Positions 44,533-54,109 of a DNA stretch of 61,092 nucleotides are shown in pieces. This stretch comes from Bacteroidales bacterium. GTDB taxonomy: Bacteria; Bacteroidota; Bacteroidia; Bacteroidales; F082. The translations under genes were made by a program, and so were the position numbers. The DNA is taken from contig JASBYY010000013.1 of the NCBI GenBank assembly GCA_029983675.1, positions 1 to 61,092 on the forward strand, given 5' to 3'. The notes beneath the pieces were generated by a model, which worked only from the letters and a program-made list of their open reading frames with translations, ran no database searches and had not been told where the DNA came from. Positions within the stretch are counted from its first letter, which is position 1. Every line of letters starts with the position of its first letter.

Positions 44533-45162
44533 ATGAAGAACAAAATCACAACCATCATGATGGTTTTACTGGCAGCTTTAATCACCATCGGTGGTACAAC
44601 GAGCTGCAAAAGCAAGAAACGTCTCGCACGAGAAGCAGCAGAAGCCGAATACAAGGCAAAAGTTGCCGATGCAATTAAAGACCTAAATGCCATTTTGAAC
44701 GACGAAACCGTTTGGACTTTAGAAGAAAAAGAAAACCGCGTAAAAACCATTAAGGACTGGAATTTGCAAAATGCCGAAGTGGACGACCTGCTGTTTCAGG
44801 TAGAGAAAAAACTCGCTCGCGAACGCGCCATGGCGGAACGTCTTGCCGAGCAAGAAAACCAAACCGGTGCGCAGGCGATGGGCAACACATTGGAAACCAA
44901 ATTCAGAAATATCGCCGTTGCCTCCTCCACCGACCAAGCCAACCGTATGATTAATGAAACCCTCGGTCTGTTCGAATCGAACAACGTCCCTGTACTTATC
45001 ATCATCAGTCAGGCTGGCGGGTTCAACGATTACGACCGCCCGACTACCATTGCAAAATACCTCAACTACTTGAAGGACCAAAAAGCATCTAAAAACAAGG
45101 TGTATGACATCAAGTACAATGGAAACGGTAAAATTTCGGAATTAGAACTGATTAAAAAATAA
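44533..45162 (+). CDS. Lipoprotein with coiled-coil region, first gene of LRR operon
   Basis: A 209-residue lipoprotein with lipobox TTSC (Cys near residue 25). A charged coiled-coil stretch runs from about 30 to 115 (KRLAREAAEAEYKAKVADA and EKKLARERAMAERLAEQEN). The C-terminal ~80 residues form an alpha/beta unit (VPVLIIISQAGGFNDYDRP). No known family is recognised. It is followed after six bases by a small exported protein and then two more exported proteins, which suggests a common envelope complex. The family is not named here because nothing decisive is visible. Confidence 0.7.
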   Translation: MKNKITTIMMVLLAALITIGGTTSCKSKKRLAREAAEAEYKAKVADAIKDLNAILNDETVWTLEEKENRVKTIKDWNLQNAEVDDLLFQVEKKLARERAMAERLAEQENQTGAQAMGNTLETKFRNIAVASSTDQANRMINETLGLFESNNVPVLIIISQAGGFNDYDRPTTIAKYLNYLKDQKASKNKVYDIKYNGNGKISELELIKK

Positions 45163-45168
45163 GTGAAC

Positions 45169-45747
45169 ATGAAAAAGACCATTATATCGCTTGTCGTCGC
45201 ATTGTTTATCGTGGGCGGTGCTATGGCACAGGAAAACGAACTGAGTTTTGAACGCAAACAGGCCATCGACAGCTTGGCACTTGAAAAAGTCAGAGATCTC
45301 AGCAAATACATCAAGATCGCCGGATCGAAAACCACGCCTTGGAGCGAAGCCAACCGTGTCATCGACCGCGCCGAAGAACTGTTCATGTCGGATGCCGAAA
45401 TCGGCGTGTCGTCACTGAGTTCAAACCAAGTACAGTATTACAAGGTGCGCAAATACTTTGAACGCCTCATGCGCTTGAACTACGACCAGGTTGAAATCGA
45501 CTGGTACAATATAGAATATGTGAGCGACTTGCAGCGTCAGCCCGACGGCACATACGTTGGCGTGATTACCATTTTCCAGACCTTCAGAGGCTACGACAAG
45601 GAAGGTGGTTTGGTGTATAAGGACACCACAAAGAAAGACATCACGGTTTACGTCAAACGCAAGGAAACACAAATCGGAGGAAGAACCATAGGATTCTGGG
45701 ATGTGTTGCTCGGCGATATGCGCGTTAAAGAAACCACCAATAAATAA
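45169..45747 (+). CDS. Small exported protein, second gene of LRR operon
   Basis: A 192-residue protein with a signal peptide of about 20 residues (ending GGAMAQ). The start is the ATG at 45169; an in-frame GTG six bases earlier is less likely. The middle is helical (residues about 25-105) and the C terminus has beta strands (TYVGVITIFQTFRGYD and DITVYVKR), which suggests an NTF2- or cystatin-like fold, but I cannot name a family. No catalytic motif is present. Co-transcription with the upstream lipoprotein is clear from the six-base spacing. Confidence 0.7.
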   Translation: MKKTIISLVVALFIVGGAMAQENELSFERKQAIDSLALEKVRDLSKYIKIAGSKTTPWSEANRVIDRAEELFMSDAEIGVSSLSSNQVQYYKVRKYFERLMRLNYDQVEIDWYNIEYVSDLQRQPDGTYVGVITIFQTFRGYDKEGGLVYKDTTKKDITVYVKRKETQIGGRTIGFWDVLLGDMRVKETTNK

Positions 45748-45811
45748 TTGACAAACCATCGACGGAAGAGGCGCAACAACATGTGTCTCTTCCGTCTTCA
45801 TTGTAACCATA

Positions 45812-46648
45812 GTGAAAGCCATTGTCCGACTTTTTCTTGTTGTAACCGTTCTGCTTTCCATACCCGTCCACGCCATAAGCCAATCCATTGGCGATGTGCA
45901 GATGGATGAACGCGCACTATATGCCATGACCAAGCAGATGGGGCAGTTTATGCGCCGTTTCAATTACGAAGAAGACCAATTTGGCGGACGAATCAACCCA
46001 AAAGATCCGAACTATCGCAGCACCGCCAAACGCCAGCAGTCCATTCCCATACTTTTCGACCAGCAATCGGTGGGAAAAAACAGTGACTTGCTACGTTTCT
46101 TTATCGAGGATGTTACCAAGGACGATTCATCGTTCATGACTTTTCTCGGCGGACGATGGTATTCCGAGGTGTCAACCACTTTCAAATACAAAGGGAGACT
46201 TATTCCTGTACAGCTTATCCTGACAGTCGAAAAGGAAGGACTTGGCTCAAAATGGGTTCTGACCAATATTTATTGCTCAGAATTCAACAAGCTGTTCCCG
46301 AAAGGAGAGATTGCCGAAAAGGAAAAGTATTTCCTTCACCCCATGAGCCACGAACTTGACTTTATGAACATCTACAAGGTGTTTCAGAATCAGGAGGTTA
46401 TCGAATACTACGCTTCAAAAACATACGAGCCTGATTATCTCACCATTTTCTTCTATGAAGTGAAACGCGGCAACCTCGTCTTTCAGCAAGTTGATGCCGT
46501 AAAGTTTCACGTACTCCAAATCAAAGACTGGTATTTTGAAGTATCATGGTTCAACCGTTCGGGCAATAATGTCGGCTGGCTGATGTCGAACCTGATCTAC
46601 CTATCGGAAAAGGAAAAGAAAGACCTTATCAAATTTTACCAACCATGA
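45812..46648 (+). CDS. Exported protein, third gene of LRR operon
   Basis: A 278-residue exported protein that starts at GTG; the signal peptide is about residues 1-22 (RLFLVVTVLLSIPVHA). It is mostly beta-rich with aromatic residues (YEPDYLTIFFYEVKRGNLVF). Its first ~70 residues are hydrophilic and carry MGQFMRRFNYEEDQFGG. No family is recognised. It overlaps the next gene by four bases (ATGA), which signals coupled translation. Confidence 0.7.
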   Translation: MKAIVRLFLVVTVLLSIPVHAISQSIGDVQMDERALYAMTKQMGQFMRRFNYEEDQFGGRINPKDPNYRSTAKRQQSIPILFDQQSVGKNSDLLRFFIEDVTKDDSSFMTFLGGRWYSEVSTTFKYKGRLIPVQLILTVEKEGLGSKWVLTNIYCSEFNKLFPKGEIAEKEKYFLHPMSHELDFMNIYKVFQNQEVIEYYASKTYEPDYLTIFFYEVKRGNLVFQQVDAVKFHVLQIKDWYFEVSWFNRSGNNVGWLMSNLIYLSEKEKKDLIKFYQP

Positions 46649-49209
46649 AAAGAATCTATATAATCGTTTTCGCATTGCTCTGTTCGGGCGTTGTTTCATA
46701 CGCGCAGAAGAAAAACACACTGAGCAAAGAAGAGATAGCCAATTACGAGTCGCAAATAGGTCAGATGATCACCTATCTGCAAGAAACACTGAATTTTATC
46801 GGCGACAGCATTGCCACTGCCAAAGAAAAAGAAACCGTATTTACAGAAAGCTATCTGAAGATTTTCGCCAGCGATAAGGTACAAATCGAAGACGATCTTG
46901 ACGAACAACGCCAAACGCCCATCAACAAAGATGTGCAGGCCTATCTGAAAGATATTGACTTCTTTTTCGATAATGCCACTTTTGCATTTAATATTCAGAA
47001 CGTTGCCAATGCCGCAAAAGACGACGGCACTATCTTTTTCAAAGTCAACATGACACGCACACTTACGGGAACGACCATTACGGGAACTCCAGTCAACAAC
47101 GTTAGAAACCGTTTTGTTGAAATCAACCTCGACCGGAAGAACAACGACCTGAAAATAGCCAGCGTCTATACGACCAAACTCAATGAAAAAGAAGAGCTGT
47201 GCAATTGGTGGAACAGTCTTACCTATAACTGGAAAGAGCTTTTAGGCAAAGAAATCGTCATTGCGGACGGAATTATGTTGAGCCAAATATCAATGGTGAA
47301 CCCTACCGACTATATAGTAGCACAACCTGTGCTAAACCCTTTGGACAGTACTGTCATGAAATGGGAAGAAATCACTACAAAAAGTAATATCGATGTTTTG
47401 TTTTCGCAACTCAAAGCCATCACACAGCGGCAAAGCCTCGACGTGTCGAACAATCCTTCCATTTTCACTCTTGAACCGTTGAGCGAACTTACCGAACTGA
47501 ATTTCCTGAACATTTCCAATACCAAAGTCAGCGACATTTCGCCCCTGCGCAATGCCAGCAAACTTACCAAACTCATTGCAAATCACACTGAAATCAATGA
47601 CTTGTCACCACTTAAATACGATATAGTGCTGAAAGAGCTGGATGTGGCCAACACCTTTGTTTACGACCTGTCCGTACTCAATGCGCTTGTCAATTTGGAA
47701 AAGATTGATTTCTCCAACACTTTGGTAAGCCGTTTTGAAGACCTAAGCCCTTTCGTGGCATTGACCCATATCAACGCCAGCGGATGCCGCGTTGCTGACA
47801 TTACTCCGGTCAGCGGTTTTGAGCATTTGCTTTGCCTTGACATCAGCCAGACCGCTGTTGTCGATATTATGCCCTTATCCAACCTGAAAGCCTTGCAAAG
47901 CCTCAATATTTCGGGCACTTCCATCAATAACCTCCTTGCGTTGAGCGATATGGAAAACCTGAAGGAAGTCAGCATCAGCAATACACGTATTAGTGATCTC
48001 ACGCCGTTGAAACCACACAAACGCATCAGCAAGATTTATTGTGACAATTCCGGTGTTACAGTCACCGAAGCAAGTGCTTTCACAAAGGAAAATCCATCTG
48101 CACTCGTCATCTATGACACAAAAGCACTTAAAACATGGTGGGATGAATTGCCCATATACTGGAAATCCATTTTTGCCCAACAGGTGAAACTGAATACCGA
48201 TCCGAGCACCGAGGAATTGCATCATATTATCAACATGACGGCACTTGACCTTTCAGGTAACCAGTACCTGCAAAATCTCATCCCCGTGAGCCGCCTCACC
48301 AATCTTCGTTCGCTGAACATTTCACATACCGAAATTACCGGCTTGACACCGCTTTCGGGCATGTCGAACCTTGAAGAACTCAATGTGGAATATACCTACG
48401 TGTCGAATTTGGGTCCTTTGGAGAATATGCCCAGCCTGAAGACATTAAATATCTCCGGAACACCGGTGAACGACCTGTCGCCTCTTGCCAACAACAACAA
48501 TATTGACCTTATCGTTGCCGACAGCACATCTATTTCCGACCGCCACGTCGTTGCGCTGAAATCCAAGCAACCCAAAGTGACGGTTATCTACCAAACCCGT
48601 AAACTCAACGAGTGGTGGAGCTATCTTGACGACAGCTGGAAAGATATTTTCAGAAACCATGTGCCTTACAAAGGGGTGAACCCTTCTCCTATTGAACTTC
48701 AAAAAATCGTCGATCTTCGCGATATCAACATTGACACGAATGTGCCAGTACAAACTCTTGAACCCATCAGCAAATTCATTTGGTTAGAGATTCTTTCTGC
48801 CGGCAATCAAGGATTGCACGACCTGCTTCCTTTGCAAAACAAAAAATACCTGAAAGAGCTGTACTTGCAAAACAATCCGATCGACGACTTGAAAGCACTG
48901 GCTTCAGATACCGCTATGCAGGTGCTGAATGTGGAAAACACCCAGGTTGACGACCTTGCCAGCTTAGCCAATATGCAACATCTACGCATAATCAATGCCA
49001 GTGGCACGGAGATTCGCTCGTTAAAACCGCTTTCCAATCTTCAGGAGTTAGAAGAGCTGCTCATCAACAACACCAGCGTCAAGCATTTGTCGCCCATTGA
49101 AGACATTGCTTCACTCAAAGTGCTTAAAGTGTATAACACAAGGGTCAGGAACAAAACCATCCAGAAATTGCAGGAAAAACGTATCGATGTGAATATCGTA
49201 TATTACTAA
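46645..49209 (+). CDS. Exported leucine-rich-repeat protein with three WW-headed modules
   Basis: An 854-residue protein with a signal peptide (about 1-20, ending SYAQ). After a ~180-residue N-terminal region, three modules follow. Each opens with a W-W-x4-5-W-K segment (near residues 187, 497 and 657: NWWNSL, TWWDEL, EWWSYL) and leads into leucine-rich repeats of about 22 residues, of the type L-x-x-L-x-x-L-N-I-S-x-T-x-I-x-D-L-x-P-L. This short bacterial LRR type (internalin-like) normally forms a curved protein-binding surface. There is no visible sorting tail or anchor, so it may be held by the co-encoded lipoprotein. Role is unknown. Confidence 0.85.
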   Translation: MKRIYIIVFALLCSGVVSYAQKKNTLSKEEIANYESQIGQMITYLQETLNFIGDSIATAKEKETVFTESYLKIFASDKVQIEDDLDEQRQTPINKDVQAYLKDIDFFFDNATFAFNIQNVANAAKDDGTIFFKVNMTRTLTGTTITGTPVNNVRNRFVEINLDRKNNDLKIASVYTTKLNEKEELCNWWNSLTYNWKELLGKEIVIADGIMLSQISMVNPTDYIVAQPVLNPLDSTVMKWEEITTKSNIDVLFSQLKAITQRQSLDVSNNPSIFTLEPLSELTELNFLNISNTKVSDISPLRNASKLTKLIANHTEINDLSPLKYDIVLKELDVANTFVYDLSVLNALVNLEKIDFSNTLVSRFEDLSPFVALTHINASGCRVADITPVSGFEHLLCLDISQTAVVDIMPLSNLKALQSLNISGTSINNLLALSDMENLKEVSISNTRISDLTPLKPHKRISKIYCDNSGVTVTEASAFTKENPSALVIYDTKALKTWWDELPIYWKSIFAQQVKLNTDPSTEELHHIINMTALDLSGNQYLQNLIPVSRLTNLRSLNISHTEITGLTPLSGMSNLEELNVEYTYVSNLGPLENMPSLKTLNISGTPVNDLSPLANNNNIDLIVADSTSISDRHVVALKSKQPKVTVIYQTRKLNEWWSYLDDSWKDIFRNHVPYKGVNPSPIELQKIVDLRDINIDTNVPVQTLEPISKFIWLEILSAGNQGLHDLLPLQNKKYLKELYLQNNPIDDLKALASDTAMQVLNVENTQVDDLASLANMQHLRIINASGTEIRSLKPLSNLQELEELLINNTSVKHLSPIEDIASLKVLKVYNTRVRNKTIQKLQEKRIDVNIVYY

Positions 49210-49252
49210 GCGCATTCCTAACCCTTGTCCAGCTTGATTTTTGCCCGTGACG

Positions 49253-50866
49253 TTATTGTTTCATCACGGTCTGTATCGATTTTCCGTTTGCGGTGACACA
49301 TTCGACAAGATACAGTCCGGAAGCAAGTGCCGATAAGTCGATTTCAGGATGACGTGATGTGACCAACAACATGCCGTCCATGCTATAAACATTGACATTC
49401 AATACCTTATCGGAATTTATCACGAACTTGTCGATGACAGGATTGGGATATATTCTTGAAGCTTGTTCCTTTTCATGCAATGCCGTAGGCTCATTATCGA
49501 TCAGCACATTGTCAAGATACATGTCGAGACCGTCACCACTCACCGCTTCAAACAAAAGAAAACCACAAGCCGGATCCGCATCGAATACAGCTTCATACTG
49601 ATGCCATCCTTCTTCGCTTTCAATAGGACTTAATGCCGAACAACGGTGTATTGTTGTCAATAGCGTGGCATCTTCAAGGCTTGCCTTGCTATTGTAATAC
49701 ACGTTAATACGATCGGCTTTATCGGGCATTTCAGCAGTACGAAACACATGGAAACGCACCAAATTTTGAGTCGGGTCAAGCACTACTTTCTTGCTTTCCA
49801 GAACAGATGTGGCACCGGCATGACTTTGTGACGCTCGATAGGTCATCATACCAGAACTGTTATTATAGGGCTGACACACAGGCGTTTGCCCATTATTCGT
49901 CCATTTCCATTGAACCGCATCATTATCAAGTACAAACCAGTCGTATCCCACGATGCTTTCCTGTTCAAAATCCTGAAAATAAGGAAGGTTCATTTCGGGA
50001 ACCAATGAATAACACCAAAATGTAACCATGCTGGTCTGGCAGTTGTGTGTGGAATGTACAACTATATCAATCCAACTGATTTCATGTGCATTTAATTCTG
50101 GAAGCATTGTGGCAAAGGCATCGAAACGAAGCCGCTCACCCGGAGCTATTGAAAAACGAGTAGTCTGCTGACCGTTGAGATAAAATCTCGCATTGGTAAA
50201 AAACTGGTCATTTGCTGAAAGTGTAAGCGTAGCCGTATCGTAGCCCATATTGTCAACAACGAACCGAAAATGCGCCTCATCACCGACATACACACTCATC
50301 GTATCATTGGTGATAGGTGTAGCCATAAAACTATACTGCTGCATCATTTCAATGCGAAAATCATCAATACTCAAATACCAAGCTCCTTCTTTTCGGGTGC
50401 AATGAATGCCAATGTAAGGAGCAAAAGTGGTTTCGCTTTCTATTGCGACCGAAAACTTCTGATAATCAGGAAGATTAATTTCGGCAGACGGCAACAGTAC
50501 CTCGGTCATCATGTCAGGGGTCGGCAGGCTGCCTTGAGGCACATAGCCATAACGCATCTCTAAATCGAAACTGCCATCGCTAATCGCCCAAAACGAGAAA
50601 TCATAATGAATACCTTCTATCAAATCGGTTTGGATGTACATCCACGACTCATCGGCATTGGCAAAAGCATACCATTCACCTTGGTGTGGCACGCGATTGT
50701 GGTCTTTATCAAGATGCCCGCAGACAAAGCTACTGTCAGGGCTTTTCCAACCCACAGGGACCTGCATATCTTGATTGCCGTATTCAAATCCGTCATAAAA
50801 AATGGTTTCGGCAGAAGCCGTTGCGACCATTACCAACAAAACTAAAATAAGTACCGGTTTTTTCAT
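49253..50866 (-). CDS. Secreted two-domain protein with type IX sorting tail
   Basis: A 537-residue secreted protein that starts at the ATG at 50866, which gives a clean signal peptide (KKPVLILVLLVMVATASAE). Two jelly-roll-like regions resembling choice-of-anchor-J (MAM-type) modules are seen: one near the N terminus (IFYDGFEYGNQDMQVPVGW) and one later (LPYFQDFEQESIVGYDW with GLDMYLDNVLIDNE). The final ~70 residues (IYPNPVIDKFVI, VYSMDGML, ASGLYLVECV) form the type IX sorting domain. It likely binds or covers polymers at the surface; the ligand is unknown. The -7 box lies 20 bases upstream, which excludes the longer reading frame. Confidence 0.85.
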   Translation of the reverse strand: MKKPVLILVLLVMVATASAETIFYDGFEYGNQDMQVPVGWKSPDSSFVCGHLDKDHNRVPHQGEWYAFANADESWMYIQTDLIEGIHYDFSFWAISDGSFDLEMRYGYVPQGSLPTPDMMTEVLLPSAEINLPDYQKFSVAIESETTFAPYIGIHCTRKEGAWYLSIDDFRIEMMQQYSFMATPITNDTMSVYVGDEAHFRFVVDNMGYDTATLTLSANDQFFTNARFYLNGQQTTRFSIAPGERLRFDAFATMLPELNAHEISWIDIVVHSTHNCQTSMVTFWCYSLVPEMNLPYFQDFEQESIVGYDWFVLDNDAVQWKWTNNGQTPVCQPYNNSSGMMTYRASQSHAGATSVLESKKVVLDPTQNLVRFHVFRTAEMPDKADRINVYYNSKASLEDATLLTTIHRCSALSPIESEEGWHQYEAVFDADPACGFLLFEAVSGDGLDMYLDNVLIDNEPTALHEKEQASRIYPNPVIDKFVINSDKVLNVNVYSMDGMLLVTSRHPEIDLSALASGLYLVECVTANGKSIQTVMKQ

Positions 50867-50885
50867 AGTATTCAAATTTTGGGAG

Positions 50886-50893
50886 CAAAAATA
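50886..50893 (-). promoter_or_regulatory. -7 promoter box (TATTTTTG, minus strand)
   Basis: TAnnTTTG match 20 bases before the ATG at 50866. Confidence 0.65.
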
Positions 50894-50946
50894 ATCATTT
50901 TCAGAAAATAGCAAAATGTAAAAGGTATAAAGCTTCATCATAATTA

Positions 50947-51339
50947 AGAAACTGTTTTGAAATGCTATGCATTCAGCGTAGCTAATCCTTACAACAATAT
51001 TAGTATTCAATTATTCGAATCGTAGCTTCATCTCCTTGCAAGGAGATCTCAAACAGATTCTGGATCATTGTCCAGAATGACGTGTTTGGGACAACTAAGA
51101 TAAGATAGCCTTGTATGTCCGATTGAGCTGTATCATCCCGCTTTATCAGTACCACTCATGCCGGACCTGATCTGGCATCTCCCTATTAGCGATAATACCT
51201 TAACTAGGATAGCTTCATCTCCTTGCAAAGAGATTCCGTGTAGGTCTCAAATCAGGTTTGGGACATGGCACGGAATGACAATGTTTGGAATGACATAGCA
51301 AGGTATGGACTCAACTCGAAATAAATCAAAACAGTTTCT
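50947..51339. mobile_element. 393-bp non-coding element with 14-bp terminal inverted repeats
   Basis: The 650-base gap between the type IX gene and the lipid kinase holds an element bounded by AGAAACTGTTTTGA (50947-50960) and its exact complement (51326-51339). Inside are two related direct blocks that each begin AGCTTCATCTCCTTGCAA (near 51026 and 51209), and several hairpins: TTCTGGA/TCCAGAA near 51058, a GCC/GGC hairpin near 51160, and ATTCCGTG/CACGGAAT near 51234. No open reading frame is present. The structure is that of a MITE or composite REP-like element. The remaining 51340-51495 shows no feature. Confidence 0.7.
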
Positions 51340-51495
51340 AAGGATAATAATAATTGGCGGAAATCTGACTTCCGATTTTACTATGACCAATACCTGGATT
51401 CGGATTGCGTAATAAAGAATCAAACAATAAGTCCAATTTGCCGATCCCTTTTTCGGATTTCAAATAGGGCATCTGTTTCGTTACACAAAAAATTG

Positions 51496-51503
51496 TACCT
51501 TTG
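51496..51503 (+). promoter_or_regulatory. -7 promoter box (TACCTTTG)
   Basis: TAnnTTTG match 17 bases before the lipid kinase ATG at 51521. Confidence 0.65.
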
Positions 51504-51520
51504 GCGCATATTAGGTGCCC

Positions 51521-52564
51521 ATGGACGAAATAACGAATAAATGGCTAGTCATTGTCAATCCTAAGGCTTGCCTTGGAAAAGCAGAAAAGGACTGGCCCGA
51601 AATCAAACAAATACTCATCGACGAAGGGTTTGACTTCGATGCTATTGTCACCGAATACCCGCGTCATGCCATAGAGTTGGTGCGCGACAACATCACCGAA
51701 AAGGGCTATAAGAAAATCATTTCTGTTGGCGGTGATGGCACCAATAATGAAATCATCAATGGCATTTTCCTACAGCAACGCTATGCGAGCACCGAAATCA
51801 CCATGGGTGTCATCCCTGTTGGTACGGGCAACGACTGGGTGCGCACTTTCGATTTTCCGCTTGACTACCGCAAAATCGTAAAGATCATCAAGGCGAAACA
51901 AGTGTTTCAGCATGACATCGGAAAGGTTACCTACTTCAACGATGGCGACCCCAAGGTTCGGTATTTTCTCAATGCTGCCGGGACAGGTCTCGATGAAATG
52001 GTGTGTAAAAAGACCAACATGCTGAAAGAGAAAGGCAAAGGCGGCAAACTGAATTATCTTCTTAGTGTGGTTACCAGCTTGTTGAGGTTCAAATGCACCA
52101 ATCTGAAAATTGAAATCAATGGGGAATCGGTTTTTAATGATGCCATCCTCAGCCTTTCGTTAGGCAACGGACGCTACAATGGAGGTGGCATGATGATGAT
52201 GCCCAACGCCATACCCGATGACGGCATGTTTGACATCACAGCCATACGAAAATTGTCACTATTGAAATTCATCTTCAACGTTACGAAAGTGTATGACGGT
52301 TCTTTTGTCACTAAATTCAAGGAAGTTTCAGTTTTCAGAGGCGAAAAGGTTCGTATTACTTCCAATCCGCCGCACAAACTGCTGCTTGAAACAGAAGGTG
52401 AAACACTTAATAACTCACCTTTTGATTTCGAAATGCTGCCCAAAGCCATCAACATGGTTGTCAAGCAGAACGCCATCCGAAAGACCCATCTTGATGCCAA
52501 AAAGCAGGAGCAGAACGGTACGCATCAAGGACTCTTGCAGTGGATCATGTCAAAAAGGAAATAA
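51521..52564 (+). CDS. Diacylglycerol/lipid kinase family protein (YegS/BmrU type)
   Basis: A 347-residue soluble lipid kinase. The N-terminal VIVNPKACLGKAEKDW, the nucleotide-binding VGGDGTNNEIINGIF and the VIPVGTGNDWVRTF block define the DAGK catalytic family. The C-terminal half (GNGRYNGGGMMMMPNA, ITSNPPHKLLLETEGE) is normal. It probably phosphorylates diacylglycerol or another membrane lipid. The start at 51521 is preferred over a GTG six bases earlier. pgk follows after 73 bases. Confidence 0.93.
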   Translation: MDEITNKWLVIVNPKACLGKAEKDWPEIKQILIDEGFDFDAIVTEYPRHAIELVRDNITEKGYKKIISVGGDGTNNEIINGIFLQQRYASTEITMGVIPVGTGNDWVRTFDFPLDYRKIVKIIKAKQVFQHDIGKVTYFNDGDPKVRYFLNAAGTGLDEMVCKKTNMLKEKGKGGKLNYLLSVVTSLLRFKCTNLKIEINGESVFNDAILSLSLGNGRYNGGGMMMMPNAIPDDGMFDITAIRKLSLLKFIFNVTKVYDGSFVTKFKEVSVFRGEKVRITSNPPHKLLLETEGETLNNSPFDFEMLPKAINMVVKQNAIRKTHLDAKKQEQNGTHQGLLQWIMSKRK

Positions 52565-52637
52565 GTACGGTGTTTACAACTTGACAATGCCGCCGTCAAT
52601 CATTAATAATTGAACATTAATCAATAAAAATACAGCC

Positions 52638-53888
52638 ATGATACAAATCGATCAAGTTAATTTCAACAACAAGCATGTCGTTGTCCGCGTTGACTTCAAC
52701 GTGCCATTAGATGACAACTTAAACATCACTGACGACACGAGGATGCTTGCGGCCTTGCCAACCATCCACAAGGTCATTGGCGACGGAGGTATGATTGTGC
52801 TCATGTCGCACCTCGGCCGTCCTAAAAAGAATCCCGATCCCAAGTTTTCACTCAAACCCGTCCAAGCCCATTTGGAAACCTTACTGGGTAAACCTGTCGC
52901 TTTTGCCGACGACTGCACCAAAGCGGCCGATAAGGTAGCTGCCATGAAACCAGGCGAGGTGCTGCTTCTTGAAAATCTGCGTTTTTATGCCGAAGAAGAA
53001 GGCAAGCCTCGTGGAATAGAAAAGGGTGAACCCGGCTATGATGAAGCTAAAAAAGCCATCAAATCCGCACAAAAGGATTTTGCAAAAATGCTTGCCGGAT
53101 ATGGTGAGTATTATATCAATGACGCTTTTGGAACGGCACACCGCGCTCATGCTTCAACGGCACTCATCGCCGACTACTTTGACACCAACCACAAAATGTT
53201 CGGCTATCTGATGGGAAAAGAAGTGGCCGCCGTCAATAAAGTCATGAACGAAATTCAACACCCTTTCACTGCCATTATGGGCGGATCCAAGGTCTCTACG
53301 AAAATCGAAATCATCGAAAACCTGCTCACCAAAGTCGATAACCTCATCCTCTGCGGCGGCATGACCTACACCTTTAAAAAGGCACAAGGCGGAAAAATCG
53401 GCGATTCAATTTGCGAAGACGATAAACTGGATCTTGCCTTGGAAATCGTGGAAAAAGCCAAACAAAAAGGTGTGAATCTGTATCTTTCAGGCGATGTCGT
53501 CGTGGCTGACGACTTCTCCAACGAAGCCCACACACAGGTATGCGATCCGATGAACATTCCCGATGGCTGGCAAGGCATGGATTGCGGTCCAAAAACCTGC
53601 GCCTATTATGCCGGCATTATCAAACAATCGAAAACCATACTTTGGAACGGTCCCTGCGGTGTATTTGAGTTTGACAACTTTGCCAAAGGATCACGCATAC
53701 TGGCAGATGCCATCGTAGAAGCGACAGCCAACGGTGCCTACTCACTCATAGGCGGCGGCGACTCGGTTTCATGTATCAATAAATTCGGTATTGCCGACAA
53801 GGTTTCATACGTATCGACAGGCGGCGGCGCACTGTTAGAAGCTATCGAAGGAAAGGAACTACCCGGTATTGCCGCTATTAAGAAATGA
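52638..53888 (+). CDS. pgk: Phosphoglycerate kinase
   Basis: A 416-residue glycolytic kinase that transfers phosphate between 1,3-bisphosphoglycerate and ADP. VRVDFNVPLD (N terminus), LMSHLGRPKK, AFGTAHRAHAS, GGSKVSTKIEIIENL and the C-terminal GGGDSVSCINKFG nucleotide loop are all present. Length is slightly above the usual ~395 residues, due to small insertions typical of Bacteroidota. A clear terminator follows. Confidence 0.97.
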   Translation: MIQIDQVNFNNKHVVVRVDFNVPLDDNLNITDDTRMLAALPTIHKVIGDGGMIVLMSHLGRPKKNPDPKFSLKPVQAHLETLLGKPVAFADDCTKAADKVAAMKPGEVLLLENLRFYAEEEGKPRGIEKGEPGYDEAKKAIKSAQKDFAKMLAGYGEYYINDAFGTAHRAHASTALIADYFDTNHKMFGYLMGKEVAAVNKVMNEIQHPFTAIMGGSKVSTKIEIIENLLTKVDNLILCGGMTYTFKKAQGGKIGDSICEDDKLDLALEIVEKAKQKGVNLYLSGDVVVADDFSNEAHTQVCDPMNIPDGWQGMDCGPKTCAYYAGIIKQSKTILWNGPCGVFEFDNFAKGSRILADAIVEATANGAYSLIGGGDSVSCINKFGIADKVSYVSTGGGALLEAIEGKELPGIAAIKK

Positions 53889-53937
53889 CCTGAAGCACAT
53901 CGTTTTATCGGTTCTTACTCATCGGGAAGCATCAATT

Positions 53938-53977
53938 AAGGGATAAAGGTTTTGACCTTTATCCCTTTTCTATTTTT
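53938..53977 (+). terminator. Rho-independent terminator after pgk
   Basis: The perfect 12-base stem AAGGGATAAAGG/CCTTTATCCCTT with a 6-base loop is followed by a T-rich tail. Confidence 0.92.
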
Positions 53978-54109
53978 ACTGTCATGTTTCGCCAACTCGC
54001 CGAACGAAAATCCGACAATTCGCCGAATAACAAAAAAAGTTTTATTTTATGTACCAATAAATCAGAAAGATATGAACAAAAATGAAGACACCTTTTTCTG
54101 AAGGATTAA

